A stretch of 64,000 nucleotides of DNA from Sporotomaculum syntrophicum (GCF_009932395.1 NZ_LSRS01000003.1:841813-905812), one strand, 5' to 3'. Shown: positions 8,747-17,281, counted from the stretch's first letter. Notes: generated by a model not told the origin, from the sequence alone. Translations and numbers: made by a program.

Positions 8747-9571
8747 TTGGAACTTATGCTAAAAGATAAAAATTGCATTATCACTGGCTCCGGTCGAGGC
8801 ATCGGGCGCGCTACCGCATTACTATTTGCCAAAGAGGGCGGCCGTGTAGTGGTAAGTGATTTAGACGCAGGCCCGGCAAATGAAGTAGTAGAGGAAATCA
8901 AATCCTGTGGTGGTCAGGCTGTGGCATGTATAGGAGATGTAACCGACCGGGCATTTCCGGACAGACTGATTAAAACAACTGTGGCAGCCTTTGGACCCAG
9001 TATCGATGTGATTGTCAATAACGCCGGCTACATATGGGACGCGGTTATCCATAAAATGAGTGATGAACAGTGGGAAGCCATGCTTAATATACATTTAACC
9101 GCTCCCTTCAGGGTTATCCGGGCTGCCGCCCCCTATATACGAGAAGCTGCTAAAAAAGACAAAGAAGCAGGTCGTCTGATAACCCGTAAAATCATTAACA
9201 TTGCCTCCACCGCAGGCTTAGACGGTAGCGCCGGGCAGACCAACTACTCCAGTGCTAAGGCAGCTCTGGTTGGCTTTACCAAAAGTCTGGCCAAAGAATG
9301 GGGACCTTTAAATGTGTGTGTCAATACGGTAGCCTTCGGTTTTATTGAGACCCGTCTCACTCAGGTTAAAGAAAAGAATGACCTCATCGAACTTGACGGC
9401 AAAAAGGTGTCTGTCGGTATCCCGGAAAACAGGCGTGATATGCTCAAACCAATGATACCCCTCAGAAGGTTTGGCACACCCGAGGAAGGTGCCGGTGCCG
9501 TGCTGCTGATGGCCTCGCCGCTGTCGGATTATATCACCGGTGAAGTATTACGAGTCGCGGGAGGAAAGTAA
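8747..9571 (+). CDS. short-chain dehydrogenase/reductase
   Basis: SDR family oxidoreductase, 274 residues, FabG-like. It shows the Rossmann glycine motif TGSGRGIGR at 13-21, VNNAG in the middle, and the catalytic Ser and Y-x3-K (IASTAG, then YSSAK). It should use NAD(P)H to reduce or oxidise a carbonyl or hydroxyl, quite possibly a 3-oxoacyl thioester; substrate not determined. A 30-residue insertion near the end (ELDGKKVSVGIPENRRDML) is longer than in classical FabG. The TTG start at 8747 is 8 bases after AGAGGTG; the ATG three codons on is too far. Monocistronic with a hairpin behind it. Confidence 0.88.
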   Translation: MELMLKDKNCIITGSGRGIGRATALLFAKEGGRVVVSDLDAGPANEVVEEIKSCGGQAVACIGDVTDRAFPDRLIKTTVAAFGPSIDVIVNNAGYIWDAVIHKMSDEQWEAMLNIHLTAPFRVIRAAAPYIREAAKKDKEAGRLITRKIINIASTAGLDGSAGQTNYSSAKAALVGFTKSLAKEWGPLNVCVNTVAFGFIETRLTQVKEKNDLIELDGKKVSVGIPENRRDMLKPMIPLRRFGTPEEGAGAVLLMASPLSDYITGEVLRVAGGK

Positions 9572-9592
9572 TACAGCACAATAAATTTAATG

Positions 9593-9617
9593 ACGCCGCA
9601 GTATCTTACTGCGGCGT
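9593..9617 (+). terminator. hairpin after SDR gene
   Basis: Perfect 11-base stem (ACGCCGCAGTA, loop TCT). The following bases are TGCTATT, so the T-run is poor; it may still terminate or stabilise the message. Confidence 0.55.
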
Positions 9618-9735
9618 TGCTATTAGCATAATATTTATGCAAAAGACACTTAAATAAGTTAAGTTATAGGGAAGTAGTCGAAGCTTTGGAGCAGTCACCT
9701 GTTACAAACATTAAACAGAGACAGCTTGTTTAATA

Positions 9736-10572
9736 TTAAGATAAAAACAACTCCGGTTCTCTACGACTAGCAAATTTAACCTCAATATCTTGCTTATGTT
9801 CTAAAAAGCCCGGGTCATCAAAATATTTTGCTTCCACAGGACATTTCTTAATGCAAGAACCACATTTGGTACAAATACCATTTAACTTGGTAACATCTTC
9901 TTCATCAATAGAGCCCATTGGACAGACATGAGCACATAGCTTACAATCTATACAAACTTCAGTATTTGTTTTGGGAGTAACCTTTCTAATATCAATTGGA
10001 TCACCATTGGCACTCTTAGGCACATAATAACTTCCCAAAGGCTGGTTGCCTGGCACATATACAGGTTTCATACTATCCGGACCATTTAATTTTTTATATA
10101 TTTGCTCGGCAAAATCATTTGCAATGGTCATATCTTTTTCGTCAGGCCGGTTTTTAGCCAGGATTTTAGAAAAAGAATGCTCTCCGATAAATGCTGCTGC
10201 GGCAATAACTTGAAAGCCTTTCGATTCAAGTATACCTTTTAATTCAATTGCCGCATCATCATAATTGCGATTGCCGTAAAGTACTACAGGAACTGCTAAT
10301 GCACCATTGCCCGCTAGAGTATCCAAATATTTAAGCAAAACATTGGGGACTCTTCCTGCAACGACTGGAACACCAAAAACTACTAAATCATCTGCTGTAA
10401 ACGATACCGCTACCTTCCTGGCTTCCGGCAAGGTAAAATCGATATTCTTTACAGTTTGACCATCAAATTCAGCAATTTTATTAGCAATTGCTAATACTAT
10501 TTTTTGCGTAGTGCCTGTGGCACTAAAATACATTGCATTAATATTTTTGTCCACGATGAGTTTGGTTACCAC
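9736..10572 (-). CDS. flavodoxin/ferredoxin fusion (EFR1 type)
   Basis: A 278-residue fusion of an N-terminal flavodoxin-like domain (FMN loop SATGTTQK near residue 18) and a C-terminal 2[4Fe-4S] ferredoxin domain: CIDCKLCAHVCP and CTKCGSCIKKCP, each C-x2-C-x2-C-x3-C. This is the EFR1 family of small cytoplasmic electron carriers common in anaerobic Firmicutes, thought to pass electrons between FMN and clusters. The GTG at 10572 is used here; the only purine-rich site (GGAAAGG) sits almost on top of it, so a GTG six codons on is also possible. Its partner is not evident from neighbours. Confidence 0.88.
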   Translation of the reverse strand: MVTKLIVDKNINAMYFSATGTTQKIVLAIANKIAEFDGQTVKNIDFTLPEARKVAVSFTADDLVVFGVPVVAGRVPNVLLKYLDTLAGNGALAVPVVLYGNRNYDDAAIELKGILESKGFQVIAAAAFIGEHSFSKILAKNRPDEKDMTIANDFAEQIYKKLNGPDSMKPVYVPGNQPLGSYYVPKSANGDPIDIRKVTPKTNTEVCIDCKLCAHVCPMGSIDEEDVTKLNGICTKCGSCIKKCPVEAKYFDDPGFLEHKQDIEVKFASRREPELFLS

Positions 10573-10774
10573 CTTTCCATTATCTAATATACCCTCTCAA
10601 CCTATAATACACTATTTAGGCAGTTAACTGTTAATAAAACTTAAAACTTATCGTTCCAAAAATTAGCTATTGCCGCACTAGAATAATAGTAGTCTAAACC
10701 TGCCCGTCCATATAACCGCTGGATATTTCAAAAGTGTATATGAAATGGTGATGGAATTTTAATTGCAGTAAGAA

Positions 10775-10820
10775 TGAAAAAAAACGAAATACAGTTTTAA
10801 TTACAGTACTCCGTTTTTTT
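10775..10820 (-). terminator. terminator behind left tRNA-Val copy
   Basis: Nine-base stem (ACGGAGTAC with GTATTTCGT, read leftward, two wobbles) with eight T on its leftward side. It starts right after the encoded CCA of the left tRNA-Val gene. T-runs on both sides make it potentially bidirectional. It looks like the original 3' flank of the chromosomal tRNA gene. Confidence 0.75.
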
Positions 10821-10902
10821 GGTGGGTGCAGTAGGAATTGAACCTACGACCCCTTCCGCGTCAAGGAAGTGCTCTCCCCCTGAGCTATGCACCCGCATAT
10901 AT
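10819..10902. repeat. left attachment-site repeat (84 bp)
   Basis: Identical over 84 bases to 22597-22680. It contains the whole tRNA-Val gene including CCA, plus 8 bases beyond its 5' end. It bounds the integrated element on the left. Identity stops exactly at both edges. Confidence 0.85.
10820..10894 (-). tRNA. tRNA-Val (GAC), left copy
   Basis: Full cloverleaf read leftward: acceptor GGGTGCA/TGCACCC, anticodon stem CTTCC/GGAAG around loop TTGACGC (anticodon GAC, valine), T arm GTAGGTTCAATTCCTAC, and an encoded CCA. This copy has the terminator but lies downstream of element DNA, so its promoter, if any, comes from the element (a TATATA box sits just upstream). Confidence 0.95.
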
Positions 10903-10936
10903 AGCAAGGGATTGACGCACTTTCTAAGATGTCGAA

Positions 10937-10954
10937 AAAGTGTTAAACCACTTT
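10937..10954. repeat. left terminal inverted repeat, candidate integrase arm site
   Basis: AAAGTGTTAAACCACTTT, the exact reverse complement of 22517-22534 at the other end of the element, 34 bases inside the tRNA repeat. Half-site AAGTGGTT recurs at 10982 and 11003. Confidence 0.7.
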
Positions 10955-10980
10955 CTTTTTTTAACTTTATATTCCATTAT

Positions 10981-11011
10981 AAAGTGGTTGGTAAAAGGAG
11001 TCAAGTGGTTT
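10981..11011. repeat. additional AAGTGGTT half-sites
   Basis: Two direct copies of AAGTGGTT (10982-10989 and 11003-11010), 21 bases apart, sharing the core of the terminal inverted repeat. They may be further arm-type binding sites of the element's integrase. A matching inverted half-site (GACCACTTT) lies at 22553-22561. Confidence 0.5.
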
Positions 11012-11161
11012 AGAAATATAGATATTATCACTATTAAAAAAACAATTTTAATTTTGTGACATATCTACAGCTAACTTTTTGATTCACAAATTAACCGATT
11101 TCTATGTCATTAACTATGACTGAGTTCTAAACTTATCATGGTTGTACCTCCTTTGATATGG

Positions 11162-11192
11162 AATAAAAAAAACCTGCCGGGTGGCAGGTTAA
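11162..11192 (-). terminator. rho-independent terminator
   Basis: Stem AACCTGCC/GGCAGGTT with a 4-base loop and, leftward, eight T. It ends the three-gene transcript 12982-11204. The AACCTGC core is shared with terminators at 14026 and 21312. Confidence 0.85.
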
Positions 11193-11203
11193 AATAAAAC
11201 TTT

Positions 11204-11794
11204 TTAATAATTAATATCAATTATTTTAAAATTATCATCTTCATTAGTCACTGTAAAATATACCTTTTTATATAAAGAATTACCCAAAGCATTAGTTAAG
11301 TTTACATCATATAATAAAATAATTTTATCATAATACTTTCCAGTAAAAATAGAAAAAGAATTATTTGTTTCACTAATTATTTCACCTTTGTTTAAAAATA
11401 CATTTTTCATTTTTAAAACATATTCATCATATGTTTCATTAGTTGATTTACTTAAATATTGATTGTAATCTGAGCGATTTAATTCTAAAACCTCTTTTTC
11501 TTTATCGAAACTTTTTATACTTACAAATTTATAATCTAAAACGTTTATAAAATCATCTACGCCATATTCTTTATAATCACTTGTATCTTCTCCGTTTTTT
11601 ATTGCATTTAAATAATTATTTACACATATTTTTGCTCTAGCTTCGATACTTAAATAATTAGAATAAATGAAGAATGTTAATACTAATACAACTATAACAC
11701 TTATTATAATTTTTAAATTATATTTTTGATAAAATGACTTGACTTCATTTTGAACTTCGTTTGTCTGGATATTTTGATTATTGTTTTTATCCAT
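11204..11794 (-). CDS. single-pass membrane protein of unknown function
   Basis: A 196-residue protein with a short cytoplasmic N-terminus rich in Asn and Gln, one membrane span at about 29-47 (IIISVIVVLVLTFFIYSNY), and an outside domain rich in Lys, Asp and Asn. The arrangement resembles Gram-positive DUF4878-like or lumazine-type extracellular domains (ARAKICVNNYLNAIKNGE, then a C-terminal strand region), but I do not recognise it firmly. Last gene of a three-gene leftward set with 11914 and 12461. ATG at 11794 follows GGGGTG. AT-rich, accessory DNA. Confidence 0.65.
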   Translation of the reverse strand: MDKNNNQNIQTNEVQNEVKSFYQKYNLKIIISVIVVLVLTFFIYSNYLSIEARAKICVNNYLNAIKNGEDTSDYKEYGVDDFINVLDYKFVSIKSFDKEKEVLELNRSDYNQYLSKSTNETYDEYVLKMKNVFLNKGEIISETNNSFSIFTGKYYDKIILLYDVNLTNALGNSLYKKVYFTVTNEDDNFKIIDINY

Positions 11795-11913
11795 AACCTC
11801 ACACCCCTTAAGTCTTTCTTCCATTCTATCACTTAAAGCGGACAATATTACAAATTAATAGTTTAGTTATTTAATATTAATATCAACTATTTTGCATTAT
11901 CTAACTATGATTT

Positions 11914-12450
11914 TTATTTTACGTCACCAATTAACAATTTATATTTTTCATATTCATCTTTATACCTATGCATTATTTCAAATTCTCGCATTTCTCCAGG
12001 TTTTAAAACTAAGTTATCATTTGTATAGTCACTATCTAAAACTTGATCATTCTTATCTAAAAAATCACATCTTACTTCAAAATAATTTATATCTTTATTG
12101 CTAACATTTTTTACTCTGCCCGTTATATAGATATAATCATTTTGTATTTTACTTTTATGGTTTTGTTGAATTTCTAATTTAGAAGAAGGATATATTTCTT
12201 CTTTCATTTGTTTTCTATATAAATCTCTTTCTTTATCTTCTTCTATATAATTTATTATTTCTACTAATTTATCATTTTCATCTTTATATAATTCATTTGC
12301 TCTTTGAACTGCTTCATCATAGTTTTTATTATTTAATAATTGAACTATTTCTTTTTCTCTTGGATCAACTTTTTGACTACATGCAGATAATAAAAGTATT
12401 GCAAAAAATATTATGCAATAATACAGTATTTTTTGATATTTAATATTCAT
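11914..12450 (-). CDS. lipoprotein with FxLYD-like domain
   Basis: A 178-residue predicted lipoprotein: positively charged start, hydrophobic stretch, and lipobox LLLSAC with the lipidated Cys near residue 24. Then a helical charged region (about 30-95) and a C-terminal beta-domain with YIYITGRVKNVSNKDI and FEVRCDFLDKND, typical of FxLYD-type domains of unknown function on Gram-positive surfaces. ATG at 12450 is 6 bases after AGGAGTG. It lies 10 bases downstream of the 12461 gene, so the two are one operon. Role in the element is unknown; surface modification or exclusion are guesses. Confidence 0.7.
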   Translation of the reverse strand: MNIKYQKILYYCIIFFAILLLSACSQKVDPREKEIVQLLNNKNYDEAVQRANELYKDENDKLVEIINYIEEDKERDLYRKQMKEEIYPSSKLEIQQNHKSKIQNDYIYITGRVKNVSNKDINYFEVRCDFLDKNDQVLDSDYTNDNLVLKPGEMREFEIMHRYKDEYEKYKLLIGDVK

Positions 12451-12460
12451 AAAATCACTC

Positions 12461-12982
12461 CTAATAATAAGTGTTTTCAAAATCGTGACTAACAGTTAAA
12501 TTACTTCCTGGTTTAACTTCAATATCTTTAGTTTCATATTTCCAAACATACAAATTACTTGTATCAAAATAATCTATCATATTTTCACTTATATAATTAC
12601 TTAATTTATCTCTTATATAATCATTATCATCATCTATAATATTTCTTTTAGCACTATTTGAAACAATAATTACGTTATATTTGCCTGGTGCCACATCTTG
12701 AATGTCATAATTTCCGTTACCATCAGTTTTTGCGTAATAATAACCTTTTGGACTTTCTATTCCCAAAAAATATGAATCTGCTTCATCGTCACTAAGTTTT
12801 TTGTCAATCTTATCAGGCATTAAAAAAACAGTTGCCCCAACATCTGGTTTTGTTCCTATTAAGTCATTATATTGCCAAGTTATTAGGCCATTAATTGTTG
12901 CTGGTCTGTTGAAAATATAGAAAATACAAGAAAAAATTATTAAAATAATTATTGAAATAATAATTTCTTTTTTATATTTCAA
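12461..12982 (-). CDS. membrane-anchored protein with carboxypeptidase-regulatory-like domain
   Basis: A 173-residue protein with an N-terminal membrane anchor (IIISIIILIIFSCIFYIF) and an outside domain. The middle (YYYAKTDGNGNYDIQDVAPGKYNVII) is the classic signature of the carboxypeptidase regulatory-like or Cna-B-type beta-sandwich, found on cell surface proteins. The hydrophobic stretch contains a Cys but not a good lipobox. TTG start after TTTGGAGGG, 6 bases. First gene of the three-gene set. No enzymatic motif seen. Confidence 0.7.
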   Translation of the reverse strand: MKYKKEIIISIIILIIFSCIFYIFNRPATINGLITWQYNDLIGTKPDVGATVFLMPDKIDKKLSDDEADSYFLGIESPKGYYYAKTDGNGNYDIQDVAPGKYNVIIVSNSAKRNIIDDDNDYIRDKLSNYISENMIDYFDTSNLYVWKYETKDIEVKPGSNLTVSHDFENTYY

Positions 12983-13349
12983 ATTTATCCCTCCAAAATT
13001 ATTCTAAAAATACTTCCACAACAGACAATAAAATAATTGCCCAATACTCCTACCCCCAAAAATTTTTTATTCCATTTTATCACTTAAAACAGACAATTAG
13101 GGGTATATGACATAATGTTACATAATATTTGATTCTTTTCAGGTTAAGTTGTCGGGGTATTACTGACACTTATCTTTACTCTGTTTAAAACCATAGATGG
13201 AGCGGTTTAAATGATACTCGCGATTATATAACATGCATTATAATCACCATCTGTTAACCGCACATACTTTCCCTGTAATGCCTTGATTTTTATATACCAC
13301 CCGGCACCCCTTTGGCGAAGACTATATAATAATTTATCGACAAAATAAA

Positions 13350-13376
13350 AATCCGCTCAATTGGCGGATTCTTTTT
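13350..13376. terminator. hairpin, possibly bidirectional terminator
   Basis: Stem AATCCGC/GCGGATT with a 7-base loop, followed by CTTTTTG rightward and by TTTATTTTG leftward. It sits on the stop codon of the HTH fragment. Confidence 0.55.
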
Positions 13377-13509
13377 GTTCAGCAATTGCCCTATAAAAAG
13401 CACTTCTGCTTACATTAGTTATCTGACATATTTGTTTTACTGTATCATATAGGTGCATTATTCCGTTATCTAAAAACAATCCCAATAGAGTGTACCCTAA
13501 TGGGATATA
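13357..13509 (-). pseudogene. helix-turn-helix fragment, resolvase-like tail
   Basis: Fifty-one open codons read leftward end in TVKQICQITNVSRSAFYRAIAEQK, which matches the C-terminal helix-turn-helix of serine resolvases and small DNA-binding proteins (pattern V-x-E/Q-I-x2-I-T-x-V-S-R-S-x-x-Y-R). An in-frame ATG (13458) would give only 33 residues with no ribosome site; further upstream the frame is closed by stops. It is most likely the broken end of a recombinase or regulator gene. A small excisionase-like protein is the alternative. Confidence 0.4.
13479..13506. repeat. imperfect dyad
   Basis: ATCCCAATAG, 8-base gap, CTAATGGGAT: ten-base arms with one mismatch. It could be an operator or recombination site for the HTH protein whose fragment overlaps it. 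Confidence 0.35.
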
Positions 13510-13818
13510 TTAGTTTAGCAATCATTTTAATAAATGCTTCGCCATACAAGGTTTATCAAGTGTTTTTATTTACTCCTATTAGTTACCACATCTAAAATAA
13601 CAATAAAATGAATTTAGAACTATTAAAATTATAAAATAGAATTAAATACTACCACATGTAGAATAAGATCTCCTTATTACCAAACAACATATTGGTTTTT
13701 ATTAAGTAAATATAATTTTGACTCTCTATTTACAGTTGGTAATCAATGAATAAATTCAATTAAAATATGGTATTCGCTGAAAAAGCTATAAACATATACT
13801 GCTAAAATTTGCCTAAAT

Positions 13819-13998
13819 TTATTTAGTATTACCCATATAATTGAAATATGCTCTTCTAATGGTAAGCATTTTTAATAGAACGCAAAGCCCTGCATTCCTC
13901 CCGCATTTATTGCAATCCTTTAAATTTACGTTCTTAGGGGTAGTAATTTTGAAGGCAACATACAAAGGATCGTATGTATCATTTCCTGAATTTGTCAT
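13819..13998 (-). CDS. possible 59-residue Cys-containing protein
   Basis: Leftward frame from ATG 13998: 59 residues including DPLYVAFKITTP and a C-x2-C-x6-C cluster (CNKCGRNAGLC) that could bind a metal. It starts just after the terminator of the integrase gene 14050. The ribosome site is weak (GAAGGGTG, about 13 bases away). A rightward frame of similar length overlaps it (13841-14041) but lacks any ribosome site and looks less protein-like. Unknown function. Confidence 0.3.
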   Translation of the reverse strand: MTNSGNDTYDPLYVAFKITTPKNVNLKDCNKCGRNAGLCVLLKMLTIRRAYFNYMGNTK

Positions 13999-14025
13999 AT
14001 ATAAAATACAACACCCTTCATGGGA

Positions 14026-14053
14026 AAAAAAACCTGCTTAGTTAGCAGGTTAA
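14026..14053 (-). terminator. rho-independent terminator
   Basis: Stem AACCTGCT/AGCAGGTT with a 5-base loop and eight T leftward; it overlaps the stop codon of the recombinase 14050-14949. Confidence 0.85.
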
Positions 14054-14949
14054 TCATTGATGGATATTTTTTCAACAATGTCTTGTAATTCCTTCTCACC
14101 TGGGACAGTGTAGATTTTACTTGATTCCAAACTGCTATGTCCGGCCAGCATTGCTACCTTTTCAATTCCCGCTCCGGCAATTATAAGGTTATGGCAAAAT
14201 GTGTGTCTTAGTATGTGACAAGTCAGTTTTTCAATTTTTGCCCTTTCTCCATAATGTTCTACCATGTGTTGTATCGCCCTGGTTGTCATTTGTGGGCTAC
14301 GCTCAGATATGAATAGATATTTACTATCTGAATATTTATGGTCTTGTCTTTCCTTTAAGTAATCCTTTAAAGCATTCCTGGCATCCTTATTTAATGGCAC
14401 TTCCCTATATTTATTTCTCTTGCCATGCCTGACAATTACCTTACCGCTCTTACAATTTACTTCAATGTCGGTTATTTCTAATTCTGTTACCTCTTCTACC
14501 CGCAAGCCAGTTTGAAGCATCATTTGTATAATAGCAATATCTCTAACTTTTTTTAATTCATTCTTTTCCTTCTCTACTTCTCTCAATAGTTTATTTTGTT
14601 CATTTCTATCTAACCACTTAGGAGCAAGTTTTTGACGTTCCTGCAATTTTATTTTTCTTGCAGGATTAATATTGCTTATTCCGTTCTCTACAGCCCATCC
14701 AAAGAAGGATTTTAAGGTTACAATTATTTTATTAACCGTTGCTGGTTTGCGTTCTTTAGTTATTATCAGGTATTGTTTATAATCCTTTATATCCATAGGG
14801 GTGATCCGCTCAATAGTGGCCTGTTGCTCATTGCTATCTTCATACCAGGAAATGAATTGTTGAATTGTTGTCCGATAAGAAATAATTGTTTTCTCACTCT
14901 TGCCCTCTGCTTCTAAATCTTTAAGGTATTTTTCTAGTTCATTGGTCAT
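14050..14949 (-). CDS. tyrosine recombinase (XerD-like), first of two
   Basis: Phage-integrase family recombinase, 299 residues: N-terminal SAM-like core-binding domain (about 1-90, LEKYLKDLEAEGKSEKTI) and a catalytic domain with Arg in TGLRVEEV, H-x2-R in HILRH, His in AGHSS and the nucleophile Tyr in SKIYT. XerD-like length. It cuts and rejoins DNA strands at specific sites. Its start codon lies inside one copy of a repeated sequence (CTATGACCAAT) found three more times upstream, so it may bind its own promoter. It is only distantly similar to the second recombinase of the element (21563). Confidence 0.9.
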   Translation of the reverse strand: MTNELEKYLKDLEAEGKSEKTIISYRTTIQQFISWYEDSNEQQATIERITPMDIKDYKQYLIITKERKPATVNKIIVTLKSFFGWAVENGISNINPARKIKLQERQKLAPKWLDRNEQNKLLREVEKEKNELKKVRDIAIIQMMLQTGLRVEEVTELEITDIEVNCKSGKVIVRHGKRNKYREVPLNKDARNALKDYLKERQDHKYSDSKYLFISERSPQMTTRAIQHMVEHYGERAKIEKLTCHILRHTFCHNLIIAGAGIEKVAMLAGHSSLESSKIYTVPGEKELQDIVEKISIND

Positions 14950-15077
14950 AGATTATCCGCTCCAATCTTAAAATTATACTATGACGAATTTTTTCTAAGA
15001 TAATCTGCAATTCTACCTGTATTCTATGACCAATTATAGCATTTTAATGTCATATAATCAATATTCTATGACTAATT
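14941..15077. repeat. repeat cluster CTATGACnAATT
   Basis: Three direct copies of CTATGACnAATT at 14979-14990, 15024-15035 and 15066-15077 (spacings 45 and 42 bases, about four helical turns), and an inverted copy ATTGGTCATAG at 14941-14951 over the recombinase start codon. The regular phasing fits protein binding sites: recombinase arm sites, repressor operators or iterons. Confidence 0.6.
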
Positions 15078-15587
15078 ATTCAACATACCTTTATTCTTTT
15101 GATACCACAATGGAATAGATGCATAAGAAACAAATGGGTATCCTAAGATCAAAAATCAATTCTTATTTGTCTTTCACATTATTTAAAAACTTCGCAAACT
15201 ATAACACCAAAACAATTATCGAACACATGTTAACTAATTTATCGATTATTTTTTGTTTAAACTAATGTAAATAGTATTAATTAATATTTTTACCTCCATT
15301 TTGTCTACCAACTCCACTTGCTTTTGATTTTTATAATTATTAATGATAATAAGGAACTTCTGAAACATGAAAATTGTTAATACCATTATGTTTTAGCGAA
15401 TCGGTTCCGGTGATATCATTATTCTATAAAAAAAAGGTTCTTCAAAACACCTATTTAAAATTAATTAAGTCCATCTAAAGGACAGGGAAAAATTTTATTG
15501 TCACCTTCTGGCAACATTCCAGAATGACTTAATATCCTTTCCGGTAGTGATTACATTCTTTCCACACTTTAAATTAACCAAACAACA
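15078..15587. other. gene-free element DNA
   Basis: About 500 AT-rich bases between the repeat cluster and the IS element. I find no supported frame, RNA or terminator. It would include the promoter of the first recombinase. Confidence 0.4.
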
Positions 15588-17220
15588 GTAGTGTTGCATT
15601 AAAGTATATTAGCATATTTAGGGTGTTTCCCAAATTCGTAAGACATGTAGTGAATTTACAAAACTGGTGTATACAGTTAAATGATTTTCTCTCTACCGTG
15701 TTAAAGGAACAACCAAGTAACAAGTAGCCCTCATCCACATTTTGACATTAATGTGCTTTTTATTACACTAAAAAATCTACAGCTGAGTAAACCGTTATGT
15801 CCGCTTCTACTTGCTTTACGACTTCTTGAAAAGCGGCTTCGTGGTCTATTTTACGTCGCCCTTTTGATTTGCGTTTAGGCTTGTAATAAAGCTTTTGGAC
15901 GAAGACGGTAAAAGGTTCGTAAAGACAGACATCCAACAATCTTTTAATATTTAGTAGTGGCCCCTTATACCCTGTTTTCAACTTTATTAACATTAACAAA
16001 CAATAAGTAATTAACGCTATGAACAACTGATTTTGCACCGCTTGCTGACTTGTGCCGTAGAAGTGCTTAACTAAAAAATGTTGTTTGATCCATTTAAAAA
16101 AGAGTTCTATTTGCCAGCGGTTGCGGTAGATGTCACCTATTTCTTCGGTGTTCAGATTAAAATCGTTAGTGATGATAGTTACAGGTTTACCTTGAATGTC
16201 TTCGACTTCAATTAGTCTAAGTGGGTGTTTCATCCGATTAATGCCCTTTGTTCCCAGGTAAACGATTTGATGCTTTTTAATTAAACCTGTTGGATCTACC
16301 GGGAATTCCTTGATTAATTCAATTTTGGCATTGCCCTTTAAACGGGTAACAAACCTGGTGCCGTTTGCACAGTATTTGTCAAATTTCTTGTAGTCAACAT
16401 ATCCCCGATCAAAAACATTTAAAGCATCTTTACCTATAACAATAAGTTCATCCATTTGGGTTTTGTCAGCGGGTTTGGCAGATGTAATTATTGCTTTATC
16501 TGGTATAACTCCTTCTTCACAGAACCTAAGCCTTTGATGAAGCTTTACGCCACCTTTGGTATTTCTAAAATCAGCCCATTGGTACTGGGAAAGGCAAAGA
16601 CTTATAGTCGAAGAATCAATGAGGTAAATACGGCCTAATTGACGGGTGATACTATCAAAGCCAATTTCTTTCCCAATTTCAGTTATGCATTTTTTAAAAA
16701 GCAACTGGACCACTTCCAGAGACAGATCCCTTAACCTACGGGATATCTGTGAAGCGCTAATAGAATCAAGATAAATTGCCTGGTTAAATTGGTTTTCGTT
16801 AAGACTATTGCTAATATCCCGCAATCCAACATACTGTTCCAATTGGGCGTGGATGATAAGTATAATCAGTTGTTCGGTGCTTAATTTTTTAGCGTATTTG
16901 TCGACTCTCAGACTATCAATTTGCTCGCAAGAAGTTATGCTACAAACTGGTTTAAGCAGTTGAAAAAATGTGAATTTTGTTGTATCCTTGTCCTGCATTG
17001 TTAATCTCCTTATATTAGAGATTTGGGCAAGGACTACCTATATCTCTATTATAAGGATTTTTTCTTTGCAAAAACAGGTTTAATCTGCCAATTTGGCTGA
17101 ATATAATCGATTTCGGCCGTAATTTATTCATTTTAGAACTTGACATATAGAAAATCTATTTATGCAACGCTAGTGACCAAACAACAATATTGAATAGATA
17201 AAGATAACTTGCAACACTAC
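15588..17220. mobile_element. IS4-family insertion sequence, about 1633 bp
   Basis: Terminal inverted repeats of 11 bases, GTAGTGTTGCA at 15588-15598 and its complement TGCAACACTAC at 17210-17220, bracket a single transposase gene. No convincing target duplication is visible beside them, so the exact ends could be a few bases off or the flanks may have changed. The transposase is intact, so the copy may be active. It lies within the tRNA-Val element, so it arrived after or with it. Confidence 0.75.
15763..16998 (-). CDS. IS4-family DDE transposase
   Basis: Transposase of 411 residues with the IS4-type catalytic core: first Asp in YLIDSSTI (about 128), second Asp in NVFDRGYVDY (about 195), and Glu within the Y-x2-R-x3-E-x6-K signature (YRNRWQIELFFKWIKQ, about 291-306). 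The N-terminus matches the DUF4372-like domain of this group. Full length with AAGGAG 7 bases before the ATG, so apparently functional. It catalyses cut-and-paste movement of the surrounding insertion sequence. Confidence 0.92.
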   Translation of the reverse strand: MQDKDTTKFTFFQLLKPVCSITSCEQIDSLRVDKYAKKLSTEQLIILIIHAQLEQYVGLRDISNSLNENQFNQAIYLDSISASQISRRLRDLSLEVVQLLFKKCITEIGKEIGFDSITRQLGRIYLIDSSTISLCLSQYQWADFRNTKGGVKLHQRLRFCEEGVIPDKAIITSAKPADKTQMDELIVIGKDALNVFDRGYVDYKKFDKYCANGTRFVTRLKGNAKIELIKEFPVDPTGLIKKHQIVYLGTKGINRMKHPLRLIEVEDIQGKPVTIITNDFNLNTEEIGDIYRNRWQIELFFKWIKQHFLVKHFYGTSQQAVQNQLFIALITYCLLMLIKLKTGYKGPLLNIKRLLDVCLYEPFTVFVQKLYYKPKRKSKGRRKIDHEAAFQEVVKQVEADITVYSAVDFLV

Positions 17221-17235
17221 AGAAATATTTTTTTG

Positions 17236-17263
17236 GAGGGAATCTCTTAACTGGGATTCCCTC
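17236..17263 (+). terminator. hairpin with rightward T-run
   Basis: Stem GAGGGAATC/GATTCCCTC followed by ATTTTT in the rightward direction. It lies between the IS and the Bro-N gene, whose transcription runs the other way, so it may insulate the gene from readthrough. Confidence 0.5.
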
Positions 17264-17281
17264 ATTTTTAACAATTTATTA

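Larger units (their letters stand above)
12983..13818. other. gene-poor element DNA
   Basis: About 840 bases without a complete gene. It contains a helix-turn-helix gene fragment (13357-13509), a hairpin behind it (13350-13370) and a dyad (13479-13506). The rest is AT-rich with no frame I would call. The first 40 bases carry the upstream region of the 12461 gene. Confidence 0.5.

Noticed and set aside
11110-11139. Very strong AAAGGAGGT followed by an ATG near the left end of the element
   Set aside because: It opens only a nine-codon frame; perhaps a leader peptide or a truncated gene, but nothing can be shown.
13841-14041. Rightward 66-codon frame behind the first recombinase
   Set aside because: No ribosome site, runs through the recombinase terminator, and the opposite strand frame looks more protein-like.
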